Below, in pieces: positions 8,441 through 20,742 of a stretch of DNA of 64,000 nt; position 1 is the stretch's first letter; each line of letters starts with the position of its first letter. The DNA lies in contig NZ_CP081942.1 in the NCBI RefSeq assembly GCF_020386635.1, positions 3,844,001-3,908,000 on the forward strand, written 5' to 3'. The translations under genes and the position numbers were made by a program. The stretch comes from Pseudomonas sp. MM211 (GTDB lineage Bacteria; Pseudomonadota; Gammaproteobacteria; Pseudomonadales; Pseudomonadaceae). The notes under the pieces were generated by a model that worked only from the letters and a program-made list of their open reading frames with translations, searched no databases and was not told where the DNA came from.

Positions 8441-9445
8441 TCACGGCGTAGCAGGAATGCTCGCATCGCTTTGCTCCTGCGCGGTAGCGACTGGCGACTG
8501 CCGGTCTCCCTCGAGCCAGCGGCGAACCAGCGGCCAGACTTCGTCTTGCGCCTGCTTGCTGACCAGCATCTGCACGTGGTCGTAGTCCTGCTGAAAGCCT
8601 TGGGCACGGCTCAGGTTGACGAACTGCCTATCAACCGAGGCGAATTGCTCGAACAGCGCCCGGCACGCCGCAGGCGGACACTCGAGGTCACCCTCGCCCG
8701 CCACTGCCAGTAATGGCACCTGTACCTCATTCAAACCGGCCCACCAGTCCCGTTCAGCATCGCCGAAACGACCGAACAAGCGGTGCCAGCGCAGGGTTTC
8801 CAGAGCGATGCCGATCGGCTCGTCTTCAGGCCCGCGCTTGAGCCGCGAGCCGGACAGCAGCGCAAAACGCTTGAGCAGCAGGCGCGCCAGCCACTCGATT
8901 GGCGGCACCTTGAGCGGCCAGTAGCGGCGGCTGATTTCGCTACCGAACAGGCCGACGCTGGCGATAGCGCCCTGCTGCAGATAGCCGCCGCCCAGCGCTG
9001 CGGCGAGGGTCAGGCCGCCCAGCGAGTGGCCAAGCCAGTGCGCAGGACGCGGGTTCTTTTCGGCAACGAAGGCCGCGATTGCCGGCAGGTCGTAACGCGC
9101 ATAGTCAGCCACGCAGTTTTGACGATAGGCGAGGTTACGCGGCGACAGGCCGTGGCCACGCATTTCCGCGATCCACACATCGAACCCGGCGCGAACCAGG
9201 TACGGCGCCAAGCCTATGCACCTGGGCGAGTACCAGAAACGCCGATTGGAGAAACTGCCGTGCAGCAGGATCACCGGCTCGCCACGCACGCTCTCCTGCC
9301 CCGCGACCGCCAAGCGGGTCAGCGCCAGCTCGACGCTGAAGTCCGGGCTGTTGCCAGGTTTGAGGCGGTAGACATCTTCAGTCAGATCGCCACGCAACTC
9401 GGCACTGATCAGCGCTACGGGAAACAACTCACTACTGCTTTGCAT
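8441..9445 (-). CDS. Alpha/beta-fold hydrolase
   Basis: A 334-residue alpha/beta hydrolase. The oxyanion region is ILLHGSFSNRRFW, the nucleophile elbow is GHSLGG, and late residues VAGEGDLECPP and YDHVQM probably supply the acid and histidine. The start at 9445 has a GAAGAAG site immediately upstream. No signal peptide is evident, so it is probably cytoplasmic. It sits between rraA and ppsA as in P. aeruginosa (PA1771 position). Substrate unknown; an esterase or lipase activity is the general expectation. Confidence 0.87.
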   Translation of the reverse strand: MQSSSELFPVALISAELRGDLTEDVYRLKPGNSPDFSVELALTRLAVAGQESVRGEPVILLHGSFSNRRFWYSPRCIGLAPYLVRAGFDVWIAEMRGHGLSPRNLAYRQNCVADYARYDLPAIAAFVAEKNPRPAHWLGHSLGGLTLAAALGGGYLQQGAIASVGLFGSEISRRYWPLKVPPIEWLARLLLKRFALLSGSRLKRGPEDEPIGIALETLRWHRLFGRFGDAERDWWAGLNEVQVPLLAVAGEGDLECPPAACRALFEQFASVDRQFVNLSRAQGFQQDYDHVQMLVSKQAQDEVWPLVRRWLEGDRQSPVATAQEQSDASIPATP

Positions 9446-9460
9446 CTTCTTCGCTCTGAT

Positions 9461-9498
9461 ACAGCATGCTGTCGACGACGGTTGATCACCAGTCGACA
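9461..9498. promoter_or_regulatory. Palindrome pair upstream of the hydrolase gene
   Basis: ACAGCATGCTGT (9461-9472) is a perfect 12-bp palindrome. It overlaps TGTCGAC (9471-9477), which is repeated inverted as GTCGACA at 9492-9498. Both lie 16-53 bp upstream of the hydrolase start, where an operator would be expected. No known regulator consensus is recognised. Confidence 0.35.
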
Positions 9499-9561
9499 GG
9501 CCACAAAATGTCGGGAAACAGCTGGCTGTCCTATAAAGCCAGCCAGCGGGAATGCGGGTCA

Positions 9562-9588
9562 CAAAAAAGGGCAGGTAGAACCTGCCCT
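9562..9588 (-). terminator. Rho-independent terminator downstream of ppsA
   Basis: On the minus strand, AGGGCAGGT and ACCTGCCCT pair with a three-base loop and are followed by six T residues. It lies 26 bp past the expected ppsA stop codon. Confidence 0.85.
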
Positions 9589-9613
9589 CGGGTCACGGTT
9601 CAGCGCATCTCAG

Positions 9614-11985
<2,372 letters not shown>

Positions 11986-12160
11986 GGTGATCTCTCCACT
12001 TCAGTGTTGGAAAAGCTCATGGGGCTGGAAAAGCCGCCGGCTCGCGCCGTGTGGACAATGGCCTGGCCCTGGAAAATAAGTAACAATGCAAGCCCATCGG
12101 GGGCCGCAAAACTGGCCCATCATAGCCAAGATTCGCTCTCAGCTTAAGGCCATTGTCGCA

Positions 12161-12979
12161 ATGAATCGAACCGCGTACTTCATCTCCGACGGCACCGGTA
12201 TCACCGCAGAAGCGCTGGGTCAGAGCCTTCTGGCCCAGTTCGAGACCATCGGTTTCACCAAGCTCACGCGACCGTACGTCGATAGCGTGGAAAAAGCGCG
12301 GGCGATGGTACAACAAATCAATAACGCCGCCGACAAGGACGGCGCCAACCCGATCATCTTCGCCACCATCGTCAATCAGCAGATCCACGACATCCTGGCC
12401 GAGTCCCGTGGTTTCATGATCGATATCTTCTCGACCTTCCTGTCTCCCTTGGAGCAGGAACTGAACTCGCACTCCTCCTACTCGGTCGGCAAGTCGCATT
12501 CGATCATCCACAACGCCAACTACATGGAGCGTATCGAGGCGGTCAACTTCGCCCTCGACAACGATGATGGCGCACGCACGCACTACTATGACAAAGCCGA
12601 TCTGATTCTGGTCGGCGTATCGCGCTGCGGCAAAACCCCGACATGCCTGTACATGGCCATGCAGTACGGCATCCGTGCCGCCAACTACCCGCTCACCGAA
12701 GACGACATGGAACGCCTGCAGTTGCCGGCTTCGCTGAAGAAGTACCGCGAAAAGCTGTTCGGCCTGACCATCGATGCCGATCGCCTGGCTGCCATTCGTA
12801 ACGAACGCAAACCCAACAGCCGCTACTCCAGCTATGCTCAGTGCGAGTTCGAGGTGCGCGAGGTGGAAGGCCTGTTCCGTCGCGAATCGATCAATTTCAT
12901 CGACTCCACGCACTTCTCGGTGGAAGAAATCTCCGCCAAGATCCTGGTGGAAAAAGGCGTCGAACGGCGCTTCAAGTAA
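12161..12979 (+). CDS. ppsR: PEP synthase regulatory kinase/pyrophosphorylase PpsR
   Basis: A 272-residue DUF299-family protein that, in E. coli, both inactivates PEP synthase by ADP-dependent threonine phosphorylation and reactivates it by phosphorolysis. The nucleotide-binding signature [15 protein letters not shown] is present (E. coli has Ser in place of the first Cys). The N-terminus [20 protein letters not shown] fits the family, so I start at 12161, not at an in-frame ATG 75 bases upstream that lies close to the ppsA promoter region. Position divergent from ppsA supports the pairing. Confidence 0.93.
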   Translation: MNRTAYFISDGTGITAEALGQSLLAQFETIGFTKLTRPYVDSVEKARAMVQQINNAADKDGANPIIFATIVNQQIHDILAESRGFMIDIFSTFLSPLEQELNSHSSYSVGKSHSIIHNANYMERIEAVNFALDNDDGARTHYYDKADLILVGVSRCGKTPTCLYMAMQYGIRAANYPLTEDDMERLQLPASLKKYREKLFGLTIDADRLAAIRNERKPNSRYSSYAQCEFEVREVEGLFRRESINFIDSTHFSVEEISAKILVEKGVERRFK

Positions 12980-13004
12980 CCCGCACCCTCTCTGGACGTG
13001 CCCC

Positions 13005-13643
13005 ATGACTCTGCTCGATGCCGTGCTCTTCGCCCCTGTCGCCATGTTGATCGCACTGACGCCAGGGCCGAACAATTTCTGCGCGATGAACAACGGCATT
13101 CGCCATGGCATCGGCGCGGCCGTACTGGCGACCACAGGCCGTGCAGTGGCCTTCGCCATTTTCCTGAGCATTTCCGCCATCGGCCTGGGCGCCATGCTGC
13201 TGGCTTCGGAAACGGCCTTCACAGCGATCAAATGGGTGGGCGCGCTGTACCTGCTGTATCTGGGCATCAGCGCCTGGCGCAGCCGGGAATTCAGCGGCCT
13301 GGATCTGGACGGAGCGGTGCCTGCCGTACAGCCGCAACGGCGGATAAGCCGCCTGATGCTGCAGGAGTTTCTGATCGGCATCAGCAACCCCAAGGCCATC
13401 CTGCTGTTCGCTGCGGTGTTCCCGCAGTTCATCAAGCCGGGCGAGCCCGCCATCGAGCAGTTCGTCTACCTGGGCGCGACCTACCTGCTGGCCGAGTACG
13501 CCGCGTCGTTGGTCTACGCCCTGTTCGGCCGGCAGATTCGCCGCTTTATTCGCACCAGTCGCGGCGCACAGCGGCTGAATCGCACCACCGGCGCCTTCTT
13601 CATGGGTGCGGGCGGATTGCTGATCGGTACGACACAGCACTGA
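13005..13643 (+). CDS. LysE/RhtB-family amino acid exporter
   Basis: A 212-residue inner-membrane transporter with about six hydrophobic helices. The family signature TPGPNNFCAMNNGIRHG is at residues 18-34, and the middle of the protein has the common ISNPKAILLFAAVFPQF segment. Members export amino acids such as threonine, homoserine lactone or lysine; the substrate here cannot be told. The ATG is 25 bp after ppsR on the same strand. It converges with prpF, with 17 bp between stops. Confidence 0.9.
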   Translation: MTLLDAVLFAPVAMLIALTPGPNNFCAMNNGIRHGIGAAVLATTGRAVAFAIFLSISAIGLGAMLLASETAFTAIKWVGALYLLYLGISAWRSREFSGLDLDGAVPAVQPQRRISRLMLQEFLIGISNPKAILLFAAVFPQFIKPGEPAIEQFVYLGATYLLAEYAASLVYALFGRQIRRFIRTSRGAQRLNRTTGAFFMGAGGLLIGTTQH

Positions 13644-13660
13644 TCCGGTGAGCCGGTCGT

Positions 13661-14848
13661 TTAGAAAGCATCGCCCGGTACGCGCACCCAACCTTCCATC
13701 AACACCCGCGCACTGCGGCTCATGATGGCCTTGGTTACCAGCCATTGCTTGCCGTCATGGGTTGCCTCGGCGCCCACCCGCAGCGTGCCGGAGGGATGAC
13801 CGAAGCGCACCGCGCTGGGCTCGCCGCCCCCCGCAGCCAGATTCACCAGCGTGCCGGGAATGGCTGCTGCCGTGCCGATCGCCACCGCGCAAGTGCCCAT
13901 CATCGCGTGGTGCAGTTTGCCCATGGACAGCGCGCGTACCAGCAGATCGACCTCCCCGGTCTCAACCGTTTTCCCACTCGATGACGTGTACGATTTCGGT
14001 GGGCTGACGAAGGCGATTTTCGGCGTATGTTGCCGGGTCGCCGCCTGTTCAGCGCTCTTGATCAGGCCCATGCGCAGGGCGCCGGCCACGCGGATCTTCT
14101 CGAAGCGCGCGAGCTGCGCCGGGTCGCCATTGATCGCTTCGCGCAGCTCAGTGCCCTGGTAGCCAATGTCCTCGGCGTTGACGAATACCGTGGGAATGCC
14201 GGCACTGATCATGGTGGCATTGAAGGTACCGACACCAGGCACTTCCAGGTCATCGACCAGATTGCCGGTCGGAAACATCGAGCCGCCCTCCTCGCCGTCA
14301 TCTGACGGGTCAAGAAACTCCAGCACGATCTCCGCGGCCGGAAAGGTCACCCCGTCGAGCTCGAAGTCGCCGGTTTCCTGAACCTGGCCGTTGCTGACGG
14401 GAACGTGGGCGATGATGGTCTTGTGGATATTGGCTTGCCAGATGCGTACCACGCAGGTGCCGTTTTGCGGAATGCGCGCCGGGTCGATCAGCCCGGCATG
14501 CAGGGCGAACGCACCTGCAGCCGTGGACAGGTTGCCGCAATTGCCGCTCCAGTCGACGAAGGCCTTGTCGATGGAAACCTGGCCGTAGAGGTAATCCACG
14601 TCGTGATCAGGCTGGCTGCTCTTCGACAGAATCACGCATTTGCTGGTACTGGAGGTCGCGCCGCCCATCCCGTCGATCTGTGCGGCGTAAGGATCGGGGC
14701 TGCCGATCACGCGCATGAACAGCTTGTCGCGAGCCTCACCCGGCACCTGGCAACGCTCGGGCAAATCCTCCAGGCGAAAGAACACACCCTTGCTGGTGCC
14801 GCCACGCATATAGGTGGCGGGAATTTTCACTTGCGGTACATGGGCCAT
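13661..14848 (-). CDS. prpF: PrpF, 2-methylaconitate cis-trans isomerase
   Basis: A 395-residue PrpF-family protein (diaminopimelate-epimerase-like fold). It isomerises the trans-2-methylaconitate product made by AcnD so that it can be hydrated to 2-methylisocitrate. The N-terminus KIPATYMRGGTSKGVFFRLED and the motif SGNCGNLSTAAGAFA are characteristic. It is the last gene of the 2-methylcitrate operon here, 79 bp after acnD. Presence of both prpF and acnD marks the AcnD/PrpF route instead of a PrpD dehydratase, which is absent from this locus. Confidence 0.95.
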   Translation of the reverse strand: MAHVPQVKIPATYMRGGTSKGVFFRLEDLPERCQVPGEARDKLFMRVIGSPDPYAAQIDGMGGATSSTSKCVILSKSSQPDHDVDYLYGQVSIDKAFVDWSGNCGNLSTAAGAFALHAGLIDPARIPQNGTCVVRIWQANIHKTIIAHVPVSNGQVQETGDFELDGVTFPAAEIVLEFLDPSDDGEEGGSMFPTGNLVDDLEVPGVGTFNATMISAGIPTVFVNAEDIGYQGTELREAINGDPAQLARFEKIRVAGALRMGLIKSAEQAATRQHTPKIAFVSPPKSYTSSSGKTVETGEVDLLVRALSMGKLHHAMMGTCAVAIGTAAAIPGTLVNLAAGGGEPSAVRFGHPSGTLRVGAEATHDGKQWLVTKAIMSRSARVLMEGWVRVPGDAF

Positions 14849-14927
14849 GAATGTCTGTCCTGTTTAAGTCGCGATGTTCTGTACCGGGCACCAAGCCGCA
14901 GCCGGGAGTGCCTTCCACCAAGCCCTG

Positions 14928-17528
14928 TCAGGCCTTGGCCGACTCCAGGAAATCCTGGGCGAAGCGCTGCAACACGCCCCCGGCCTCGTAGATCGATACT
15001 TCCTCGGCAGTGTCCAGGCGGCAGGTCATGGGTACCTCAAGGGTTTCCCCGTCACGTCGGCGGATGACCAGCGTCAGATCGGCGCGCGGCCTGCGGGCGC
15101 CGATCACATCGAACGTCTCGCTGCCGTCGATGCCGAGGGTAAGGCGCGTGGTACCTGGCTTGAACTCCAGCGGCAGCACGCCCATGCCGATCAGATTAGT
15201 GCGGTGAATCCGCTCGAAACCCTCGGCGGCAATCGCCTCCACCCCGGCCAGGCGCACCCCCTTGGCCGCCCAGTCGCGGGACGAGCCCTGCCCGTAGTCG
15301 GCGCCAGCCACGATGATCAGCGGCTGCTTGCGCTGCATGTAGGTTTCGATGCCCTCCCACATCCGCACCACTTTTCCCTCGGGTTCCAGGCGAGTCAACG
15401 AGCCCTTCTTCACCTGGCCATCGACCACGGCCATTTCATTGACCAGTTGCGGGTTGGCGAAGGTAGCGCGCTGGGCGGTCAGGTGATCGCCGCGGTGGGT
15501 GGCGTAGGAATTGAAGTCTTCTTCCGGCAAGCCCATTTTCGTCAGGTATTCACCGGCAGCGCTGTCGGCCAGGATGGCGTTGGACGGCGACAGGTGATCG
15601 GTGGTGATGTTGTCCGGCAACACCGCCAGTGGACGCATGCCGGTGAGGGTACGCTCACCGGCCATAGCTCCTTCGCCCTCCTCATCCCAGTAAGGCGGAC
15701 GGCGAATGTAGGTGCTCATCGGCCGCCAGTCATACAGCGGGCTGATGCGTTCGCCATTGTCAGGCTGCACGGCGAACATGGGGATGTAGACCTTGTGGAA
15801 CTGCTCTGGCTTGACGCTGGCCGCGACCACTGCGTCGATTTCTTCATCCGCTGGCCAGAGGTCCTTGAGGCGGATTTCTCGCCCGTCCACCACGCCCAGC
15901 ACATCCTTTTCGATATCGAAGCGAATGGTGCCGGCAATGGCATAAGCGATCACCAGCGGTGGCGAAGCCAGGAACGCCTGCTTGGCGTAGGGGTGAATGC
16001 GCCCGTCGAAGTTGCGGTTACCCGACAGCACGGCGGTGGTATAGAGGTCATGTTCGATGATTTCCTGCTGAATCGCCGGATCCAGCGCGCCGCTCATACC
16101 GTTGCAGGTGGTGCAGGCAAAGCCGACGATACCGAAACCGAGTTTTTCCAGTTCCGGCAGCAGGCCTGCGGCCTCCAGATACAGCTGCACCGCCCGCGAG
16201 CCAGGCGCCAGGGACGACTTGACCCAGGGCTTGCGCAATAGCCCCAGCGCATTGGCCTTTTTCGCCAACAGCCCGGCCGCGATCACGTTGCGCGGGTTGC
16301 TGGTGTTGGTGCAACTGGTGATGGCGGCGATGATCACCGCGCCATCGGGCATCTGCCCGGGCACATCCTCCCAGGCCCCGGCGATGCCGCGCTCGGCGAG
16401 CGCCGAGGTCGGCAGACGTTTATGCGGGTTGGAGGGGCCGGCCATGTTGCGTACTACGCTCGACAGATCGAAGCTCAGCAGGCGCTCGTATTCGGCGTCG
16501 GCAAGGTCGTCAGCCCACAGGCCGGTGACCTTGGCGTAGGTCTCGACCAGGCGAACCTGCTCATCGTCACGACCGGTCAGCCTGAGGTAGTCGATGGTTT
16601 GCCGGTCGATGGCGAACATCGCGGCGGTGGCACCGAACTCAGGGGTCATGTTGGAGATAGTCGCGCGGTCGCCGAGGGTCAGCGCTGCGGCACCCTCCCC
16701 GAAGAACTCCAGGTAGGCGCCGACCACCTTGGCCTGGCGCAGGTATTCGGTGATCGCCAGCACCACATCGGTGGCGGTGATCCCAGGCTGCGGCCGGCCA
16801 GTCAGCTCAACGCCGATGATATCCGGCAGGCGCATCCACGAGGCCCGCCCGAGCATCACGCTCTCCGCTTCCAAGCCGCCTACACCGATGGCGATCACGC
16901 CCAGCGCGTCGACATGCGGCGTGTGGCTGTCGGTGCCCACGCAAGTATCGGGAAAGGCTACCCCGCCCTGCACTTGCACCACCGGCGACATCTTCTCCAG
17001 ATTGATCTGGTGCATGATGCCGTTGCCCGGCGGGATCACGTCGACGTTCTTGAACGCCTTCTTGGTCCACTCGATGAAGTGGAAGCGATCCTCGTTGCGG
17101 CGATCCTCGATGGCGCGGTTCTTGGCGAACGCGTCCGGGTCGAAACCACCGCACTCCACGGCCAGGGAGTGGTCAACGATCAACTGGGTGGGCACCACCG
17201 GGTTGACCTGGGCAGGGTCACCGCCCTTCTCGGCAATCGCATCACGCAGCCCGGCGAGATCCACCAGCGCGGTCTGACCAAGGATGTCATGGCACACCAC
17301 ACGCGCCGGGTACCAGGGGAAATCTAGGTCACGGCGGCGCTCGATCAGCTGCCTCAGCGACGCAGTGAGCGTGGCCGGATCACAGCGACGCACCAGGTTC
17401 TCCGCCAGCACTCGCGAGGTGTACGGCAGCGTGGCGTAGGCACCGGGCTGGATGACATCGACCGCCGCGCGGGTATCGAAGAATTCCAGCGAGGTGCCGG
17501 GTAGCGGCTTGCGGTTGGCGCTGTTCAT
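14928..17528 (-). CDS. acnD: AcnD, Fe/S-dependent 2-methylcitrate dehydratase
   Basis: An 866-residue aconitase-family enzyme that dehydrates 2-methylcitrate in propionate breakdown. Cluster cysteines are seen in ITSCTNTSNP and ACTTCNGMSG. Other aconitase signatures include GVGGLEAESVMLG and DYGQGSSRDWAAKG in the swivel domain. The N-terminus MNSANRKPLPGTSLEFFDTR fits AcnD and sets the start at 17528; an ATG four codons earlier (17540) is equally possible because neither has a strong ribosome site. It lies between prpC and prpF. Confidence 0.95.
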   Translation of the reverse strand: MNSANRKPLPGTSLEFFDTRAAVDVIQPGAYATLPYTSRVLAENLVRRCDPATLTASLRQLIERRRDLDFPWYPARVVCHDILGQTALVDLAGLRDAIAEKGGDPAQVNPVVPTQLIVDHSLAVECGGFDPDAFAKNRAIEDRRNEDRFHFIEWTKKAFKNVDVIPPGNGIMHQINLEKMSPVVQVQGGVAFPDTCVGTDSHTPHVDALGVIAIGVGGLEAESVMLGRASWMRLPDIIGVELTGRPQPGITATDVVLAITEYLRQAKVVGAYLEFFGEGAAALTLGDRATISNMTPEFGATAAMFAIDRQTIDYLRLTGRDDEQVRLVETYAKVTGLWADDLADAEYERLLSFDLSSVVRNMAGPSNPHKRLPTSALAERGIAGAWEDVPGQMPDGAVIIAAITSCTNTSNPRNVIAAGLLAKKANALGLLRKPWVKSSLAPGSRAVQLYLEAAGLLPELEKLGFGIVGFACTTCNGMSGALDPAIQQEIIEHDLYTTAVLSGNRNFDGRIHPYAKQAFLASPPLVIAYAIAGTIRFDIEKDVLGVVDGREIRLKDLWPADEEIDAVVAASVKPEQFHKVYIPMFAVQPDNGERISPLYDWRPMSTYIRRPPYWDEEGEGAMAGERTLTGMRPLAVLPDNITTDHLSPSNAILADSAAGEYLTKMGLPEEDFNSYATHRGDHLTAQRATFANPQLVNEMAVVDGQVKKGSLTRLEPEGKVVRMWEGIETYMQRKQPLIIVAGADYGQGSSRDWAAKGVRLAGVEAIAAEGFERIHRTNLIGMGVLPLEFKPGTTRLTLGIDGSETFDVIGARRPRADLTLVIRRRDGETLEVPMTCRLDTAEEVSIYEAGGVLQRFAQDFLESAKA

Positions 17529-17642
17529 GGTCAGGGTCATGGCACGAAACTCGATCACGGTGGAATAGCTGGCGCGCCGTTCGAGCCGGCTGCGCTCTTT
17601 ATAGGGATCGCGGCGCCACCGCAGTGGGCCGCGAGCGTTACT

Positions 17643-18770
17643 TCAGCGCTGATCCAGCGCCACGAACGGACGCTGCTCGACGCCGGTGTACTCGGCACTG
17701 GGGCGAATGATTCGGTTGTTGGCACGCTGCTCGAACACGTGAGCCGTCCAGCCGGAAACCCGAGAGCAGACGAAGATCGGCGTGAACAACTTTGTGGGGA
17801 TACCCATGAAGTGATACGCCGAGGCATGGTAGAAGTCGGCGTTGGGGAACAACTTCTTCTGCTCCCACATGACCTTGTCGATGGCCTCGGAAACCGGGAA
17901 CAGCACCTTGTCGCCCACTTCATCGGCGAGTTTTCTGCTCCAGCCCTTGATCACCTCGTTGCGCGGGTCGGACTCCTTATAGATCGCGTGGCCAAAGCCC
18001 ATGATCTTGTCCTTGCGCTCGAGCATCGCCAGGGTGCCGGCAGTGGCGTCTTCTGCCGAGGCAAAGCGCTCGATCATCTCCATCGCCGCCTCGTTGGCAC
18101 CGCCATGCAACGGCCCGCGCAGGGAACCGATGGCCGCGGTGACGCAGGAGAAGAGGTCGCTGAGCGTCGAGGCGCAAACCCGCGCGGTAAAGGTCGATGC
18201 ATTGAATTCATGCTCGGCATACAGAATCAGCGAAACGTTCATCACCTTGACGTGCAGCTCGCTGGGCTTATTGCCATGCAGCAGCGCCAGGAAATGACCA
18301 CCGATGGTCGGCTCGCTGCTGGTGCAATCGATACGCTGGCCTTCATGGGTGAAGCGATACCAGTAGGTCATGATCGCCGGAAAGGCGCCGAGCAGCCGGT
18401 CGGCCTTGTCACGCTGCTGCTCGAAGCTGGCCTCGGGCTCGAGGTTGCCCAGCACCGAGGCGCCGGTACGCATCACGTCCATGGGATGGGCATCCTTGGA
18501 AATGCGCTCCAGTACTTCCTTGAGCGCTGCGGGCAGATCACGCAGGCCCTGCAGTTTCTTCAGATAGCCATCCAGTTGCGCCCGATTGGGCAGCTCGCCA
18601 TACAGCAGCAGGTAGGCAACTTCCTCGAAGATCGCCCCCGCAGCCAGCTCGCGCACGTCATAACCTCGGTAGGTCAGCCCGGCACCGGTCTTGCCCACGG
18701 TGCACAGTTCGGTCTGCCCGGCTACCTGGCCACGCAGGCCAGCGCCACTCAACACTTTTGCTTCAGCCAT
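17643..18770 (-). CDS. prpC: PrpC, 2-methylcitrate synthase
   Basis: A 375-residue citrate-synthase-family enzyme that joins propionyl-CoA and oxaloacetate. The catalytic regions GPLHGGANEAAMEM and GFGHAIYKESDPR are present, as is the N-terminal GKTGAGLTYRGYDVRELA typical of short citrate synthases of the PrpC type. Length is normal. It follows prpB with a 72-bp gap and precedes acnD by 114 bp on the same strand. Confidence 0.96.
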   Translation of the reverse strand: MAEAKVLSGAGLRGQVAGQTELCTVGKTGAGLTYRGYDVRELAAGAIFEEVAYLLLYGELPNRAQLDGYLKKLQGLRDLPAALKEVLERISKDAHPMDVMRTGASVLGNLEPEASFEQQRDKADRLLGAFPAIMTYWYRFTHEGQRIDCTSSEPTIGGHFLALLHGNKPSELHVKVMNVSLILYAEHEFNASTFTARVCASTLSDLFSCVTAAIGSLRGPLHGGANEAAMEMIERFASAEDATAGTLAMLERKDKIMGFGHAIYKESDPRNEVIKGWSRKLADEVGDKVLFPVSEAIDKVMWEQKKLFPNADFYHASAYHFMGIPTKLFTPIFVCSRVSGWTAHVFEQRANNRIIRPSAEYTGVEQRPFVALDQR

Positions 18771-18842
18771 TGCTCGCTCCCGTTTTCTTGAAATTGTCGG
18801 ATGTGCAATTCGTAACGCGCCGCCTCATCAACGGCGCGCGGT

Positions 18843-19730
18843 TCAGCTCTTCTTCTGGGCAAACAACGCATCGAGGTGCTGCTCGAAAGCGTGATAGTCG
18901 ATGCGTTCGTAAAGCTCCATGCGGGTCTGCATGCTGTCGACCACGTTCTTTTGCGTGCCGTCACGGCGAATTGCCGTATATACGTTTTCCGCCGCCTTGT
19001 TCATGGCGCGAAACGCCGACAGCGGATAGAGCACCAGGCCCACATCGGCCGAGGCCAGCTCATCGGTGGTGAACAGCGGCGTGGCGCCGAATTCGGTGAT
19101 GTTGGCAAGGATCGGCGCCCTCACCCGTGCAGCGAAAGTCTTGTACATCTGCAGCTCGGTGATGGCCTCAGGGAAGACCATGTCGGCGCCGGCCTCGACA
19201 CAGGCTGCGGCGCGATCCAGAGCGGCCTCAAGGCCCTCGACGGCCAACGCGTCGGTGCGCGCCATGATCACGAAACTGTCATCGGTGCGCGCGTCCACCG
19301 CAGCCTTGATGCGATCGACCATCTCCTGCTGGGAGACGATCTCCTTGTTCGGGCGGTGGCCGCAGCGCTTGGCGCCAACCTGATCTTCGATGTGAATGGC
19401 GGCGGCGCCGAACTTGATCATCGACCTGACGGTGCGCGCCACGTTGAATGCCGAACTGCCGAAGCCGGTATCCACATCCACCAGCAGGGGCAGATCGCAG
19501 ACATCGGTGATGCGGCGCACATCGGTGAGCACATCATCCAGCCCGGTGATGCCCAGATCCGGAAGCCCCAGAGAGCCCGCGGCAACGCCGCCGCCCGACA
19601 GGTAAATAGCCTTGAACCCTGCGCGCTTGGCGAGCAGTGCATGGTTGGCATTGATGGCGCCGACGACTTGCAGCGGCTGCTCGTTAGCAACCGCATCGCG
19701 AAAGCGCTGGCCTGGCGTGCTCTGACTCAT
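18843..19730 (-). CDS. prpB: PrpB, 2-methylisocitrate lyase
   Basis: A 295-residue isocitrate-lyase/PEP-mutase-family enzyme that splits 2-methylisocitrate to pyruvate and succinate, ending the cycle. The catalytic loop [12 protein letters not shown] (nucleophile Cys), the N-terminal [15 protein letters not shown] and the metal-binding [10 protein letters not shown] are visible. The ATG overlaps the GntR-gene stop by four bases (ATGA), so regulator and enzyme are co-translated. Confidence 0.96.
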   Translation of the reverse strand: MSQSTPGQRFRDAVANEQPLQVVGAINANHALLAKRAGFKAIYLSGGGVAAGSLGLPDLGITGLDDVLTDVRRITDVCDLPLLVDVDTGFGSSAFNVARTVRSMIKFGAAAIHIEDQVGAKRCGHRPNKEIVSQQEMVDRIKAAVDARTDDSFVIMARTDALAVEGLEAALDRAAACVEAGADMVFPEAITELQMYKTFAARVRAPILANITEFGATPLFTTDELASADVGLVLYPLSAFRAMNKAAENVYTAIRRDGTQKNVVDSMQTRMELYERIDYHAFEQHLDALFAQKKS

Positions 19731-20449
19731 GACTTGCCTCGGGACTTGACGGTGATGGGATGGGCGCCCTGGTAATGGCGCTCGATATTGCGCTTGGAGG
19801 CGCCGATGTGCCGGCGCATCAGCAGCTCGGCCAGCTCACCGTCACGCTCGGCGATGGCATCGAGGATGCGGTGGTGCTCGGCGAACGCCTGGGGCGGTCG
19901 GTTGGGCGTGGCGGAGAACTGGATGCGGTACATGCGTACCAACTGATAGAGCTCGCCGCAGAGCATCTTCACCAGAGTGCGATTACCACTGCCCTGGATG
20001 ATCCGATAGTGGAAGTCGAAATCCCCCTCCTGCTGGTAGTAACCCACTCCAGCCTGGAAGGCCTCATCGCGCTCGTGGGTATCCAGCACCCTGCGCAGAT
20101 CGTCGATCTCAGCTTCGCTCATGCGCTCGGCAGCCAATCGGCAGGCCATGCCCTCGAGGGACTCGCGGATCTCGTAGAGCTCAATCAGCTCGTCACGGTC
20201 GAGTGACACCACCCGTGCCCCGACATGGGGGATGCGTACCAGCAGTCGCTGCCCTTCCAGACGATGAATCGCCTCGCGCAGCGGGCCACGGCTAATGCCG
20301 TAGGTGCGCGCCAGCTCGGGCTCGGAGATTTTGCTACCCGGCGCGATCTCGCCCTTCACGATAGCCGCCTGGATACGGCGAAATACCTGTTCGGAGCGGG
20401 TTTCCGCGTCCTGCTCGGCAGTCAGGGCGGGTACACTGGACTCCTGCAT
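19727..20449 (-). CDS. GntR/FCD-family regulator of the prp operon
   Basis: A 240-residue GntR-type regulator. The N-terminal winged helix ([41 protein letters not shown]) covers about residues 18-85; the C-terminal FCD ligand-binding domain includes [20 protein letters not shown] and metal-ligand histidines ([14 protein letters not shown]). It is the promoter-proximal gene of prpB-prpC-acnD-prpF and very probably controls the operon in response to a cycle intermediate; this is inferred from context. The operator-like palindromes just upstream suggest autorepression. Confidence 0.9.
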   Translation of the reverse strand: MQESSVPALTAEQDAETRSEQVFRRIQAAIVKGEIAPGSKISEPELARTYGISRGPLREAIHRLEGQRLLVRIPHVGARVVSLDRDELIELYEIRESLEGMACRLAAERMSEAEIDDLRRVLDTHERDEAFQAGVGYYQQEGDFDFHYRIIQGSGNRTLVKMLCGELYQLVRMYRIQFSATPNRPPQAFAEHHRILDAIAERDGELAELLMRRHIGASKRNIERHYQGAHPITVKSRGKS

Positions 20450-20461
20450 ATTGTCTACACA
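20450..20461 (-). promoter_or_regulatory. Operator-like site at the GntR start codon
   Basis: ATTGTCTACACA matches nine bases of the perfect palindrome ATTGTCGACAAT found 63 bp further upstream. It immediately precedes the regulator ATG, a position suited to repression. It is a candidate binding site for the adjacent GntR protein; FCD-type GntR operators are commonly short TTGT/ACAA palindromes. Confidence 0.45.
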
Positions 20462-20523
20462 TCGCTAGCCATTGGTTCGATAACGATAGATAAAAAGCCA
20501 TAAACCCACAAATAAAAAATAGC

Positions 20524-20535
20524 ATTGTCGACAAT
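20524..20535. promoter_or_regulatory. Palindromic GntR-type operator upstream of the prp operon
   Basis: ATTGTCGACAAT is a perfect 12-bp palindrome in an AT-rich 290-bp gap between the GntR gene and the divergent retropepsin-like gene. A related half, TATGTCTAC on the minus strand, lies near 20571-20579. These are the best candidates for control of the propionate operon. Confidence 0.55.
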
Positions 20536-20742
20536 AGGCTAAGTTTCGCCATAAACATGACCAATAATAGGTAGACATAGAAAGGCGGAAAACCGTCTGT
20601 CACCGCGGAAAAGCCCCATGTTAGAATGCGCGCCATTCATGCCTGAACGGGGTGTCCCGGGGCGCCTGCTAGACTCCAAGCCAGCGAACGGCGGCCCTGC
20701 CCGAGATTCGCTCTACCGATCGCGATCCACCCGACAGGATTT

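Noticed and set aside
12017..13453. Open frame of 478 codons opposite ppsR and the LysE gene
   Set aside because: It crosses two well-supported genes on the other strand and the promoter region between ppsA and ppsR.
14874..16241. Open frame of 455 codons opposite acnD
   Set aside because: Antisense to acnD with no domain; a shadow of strong codon bias.
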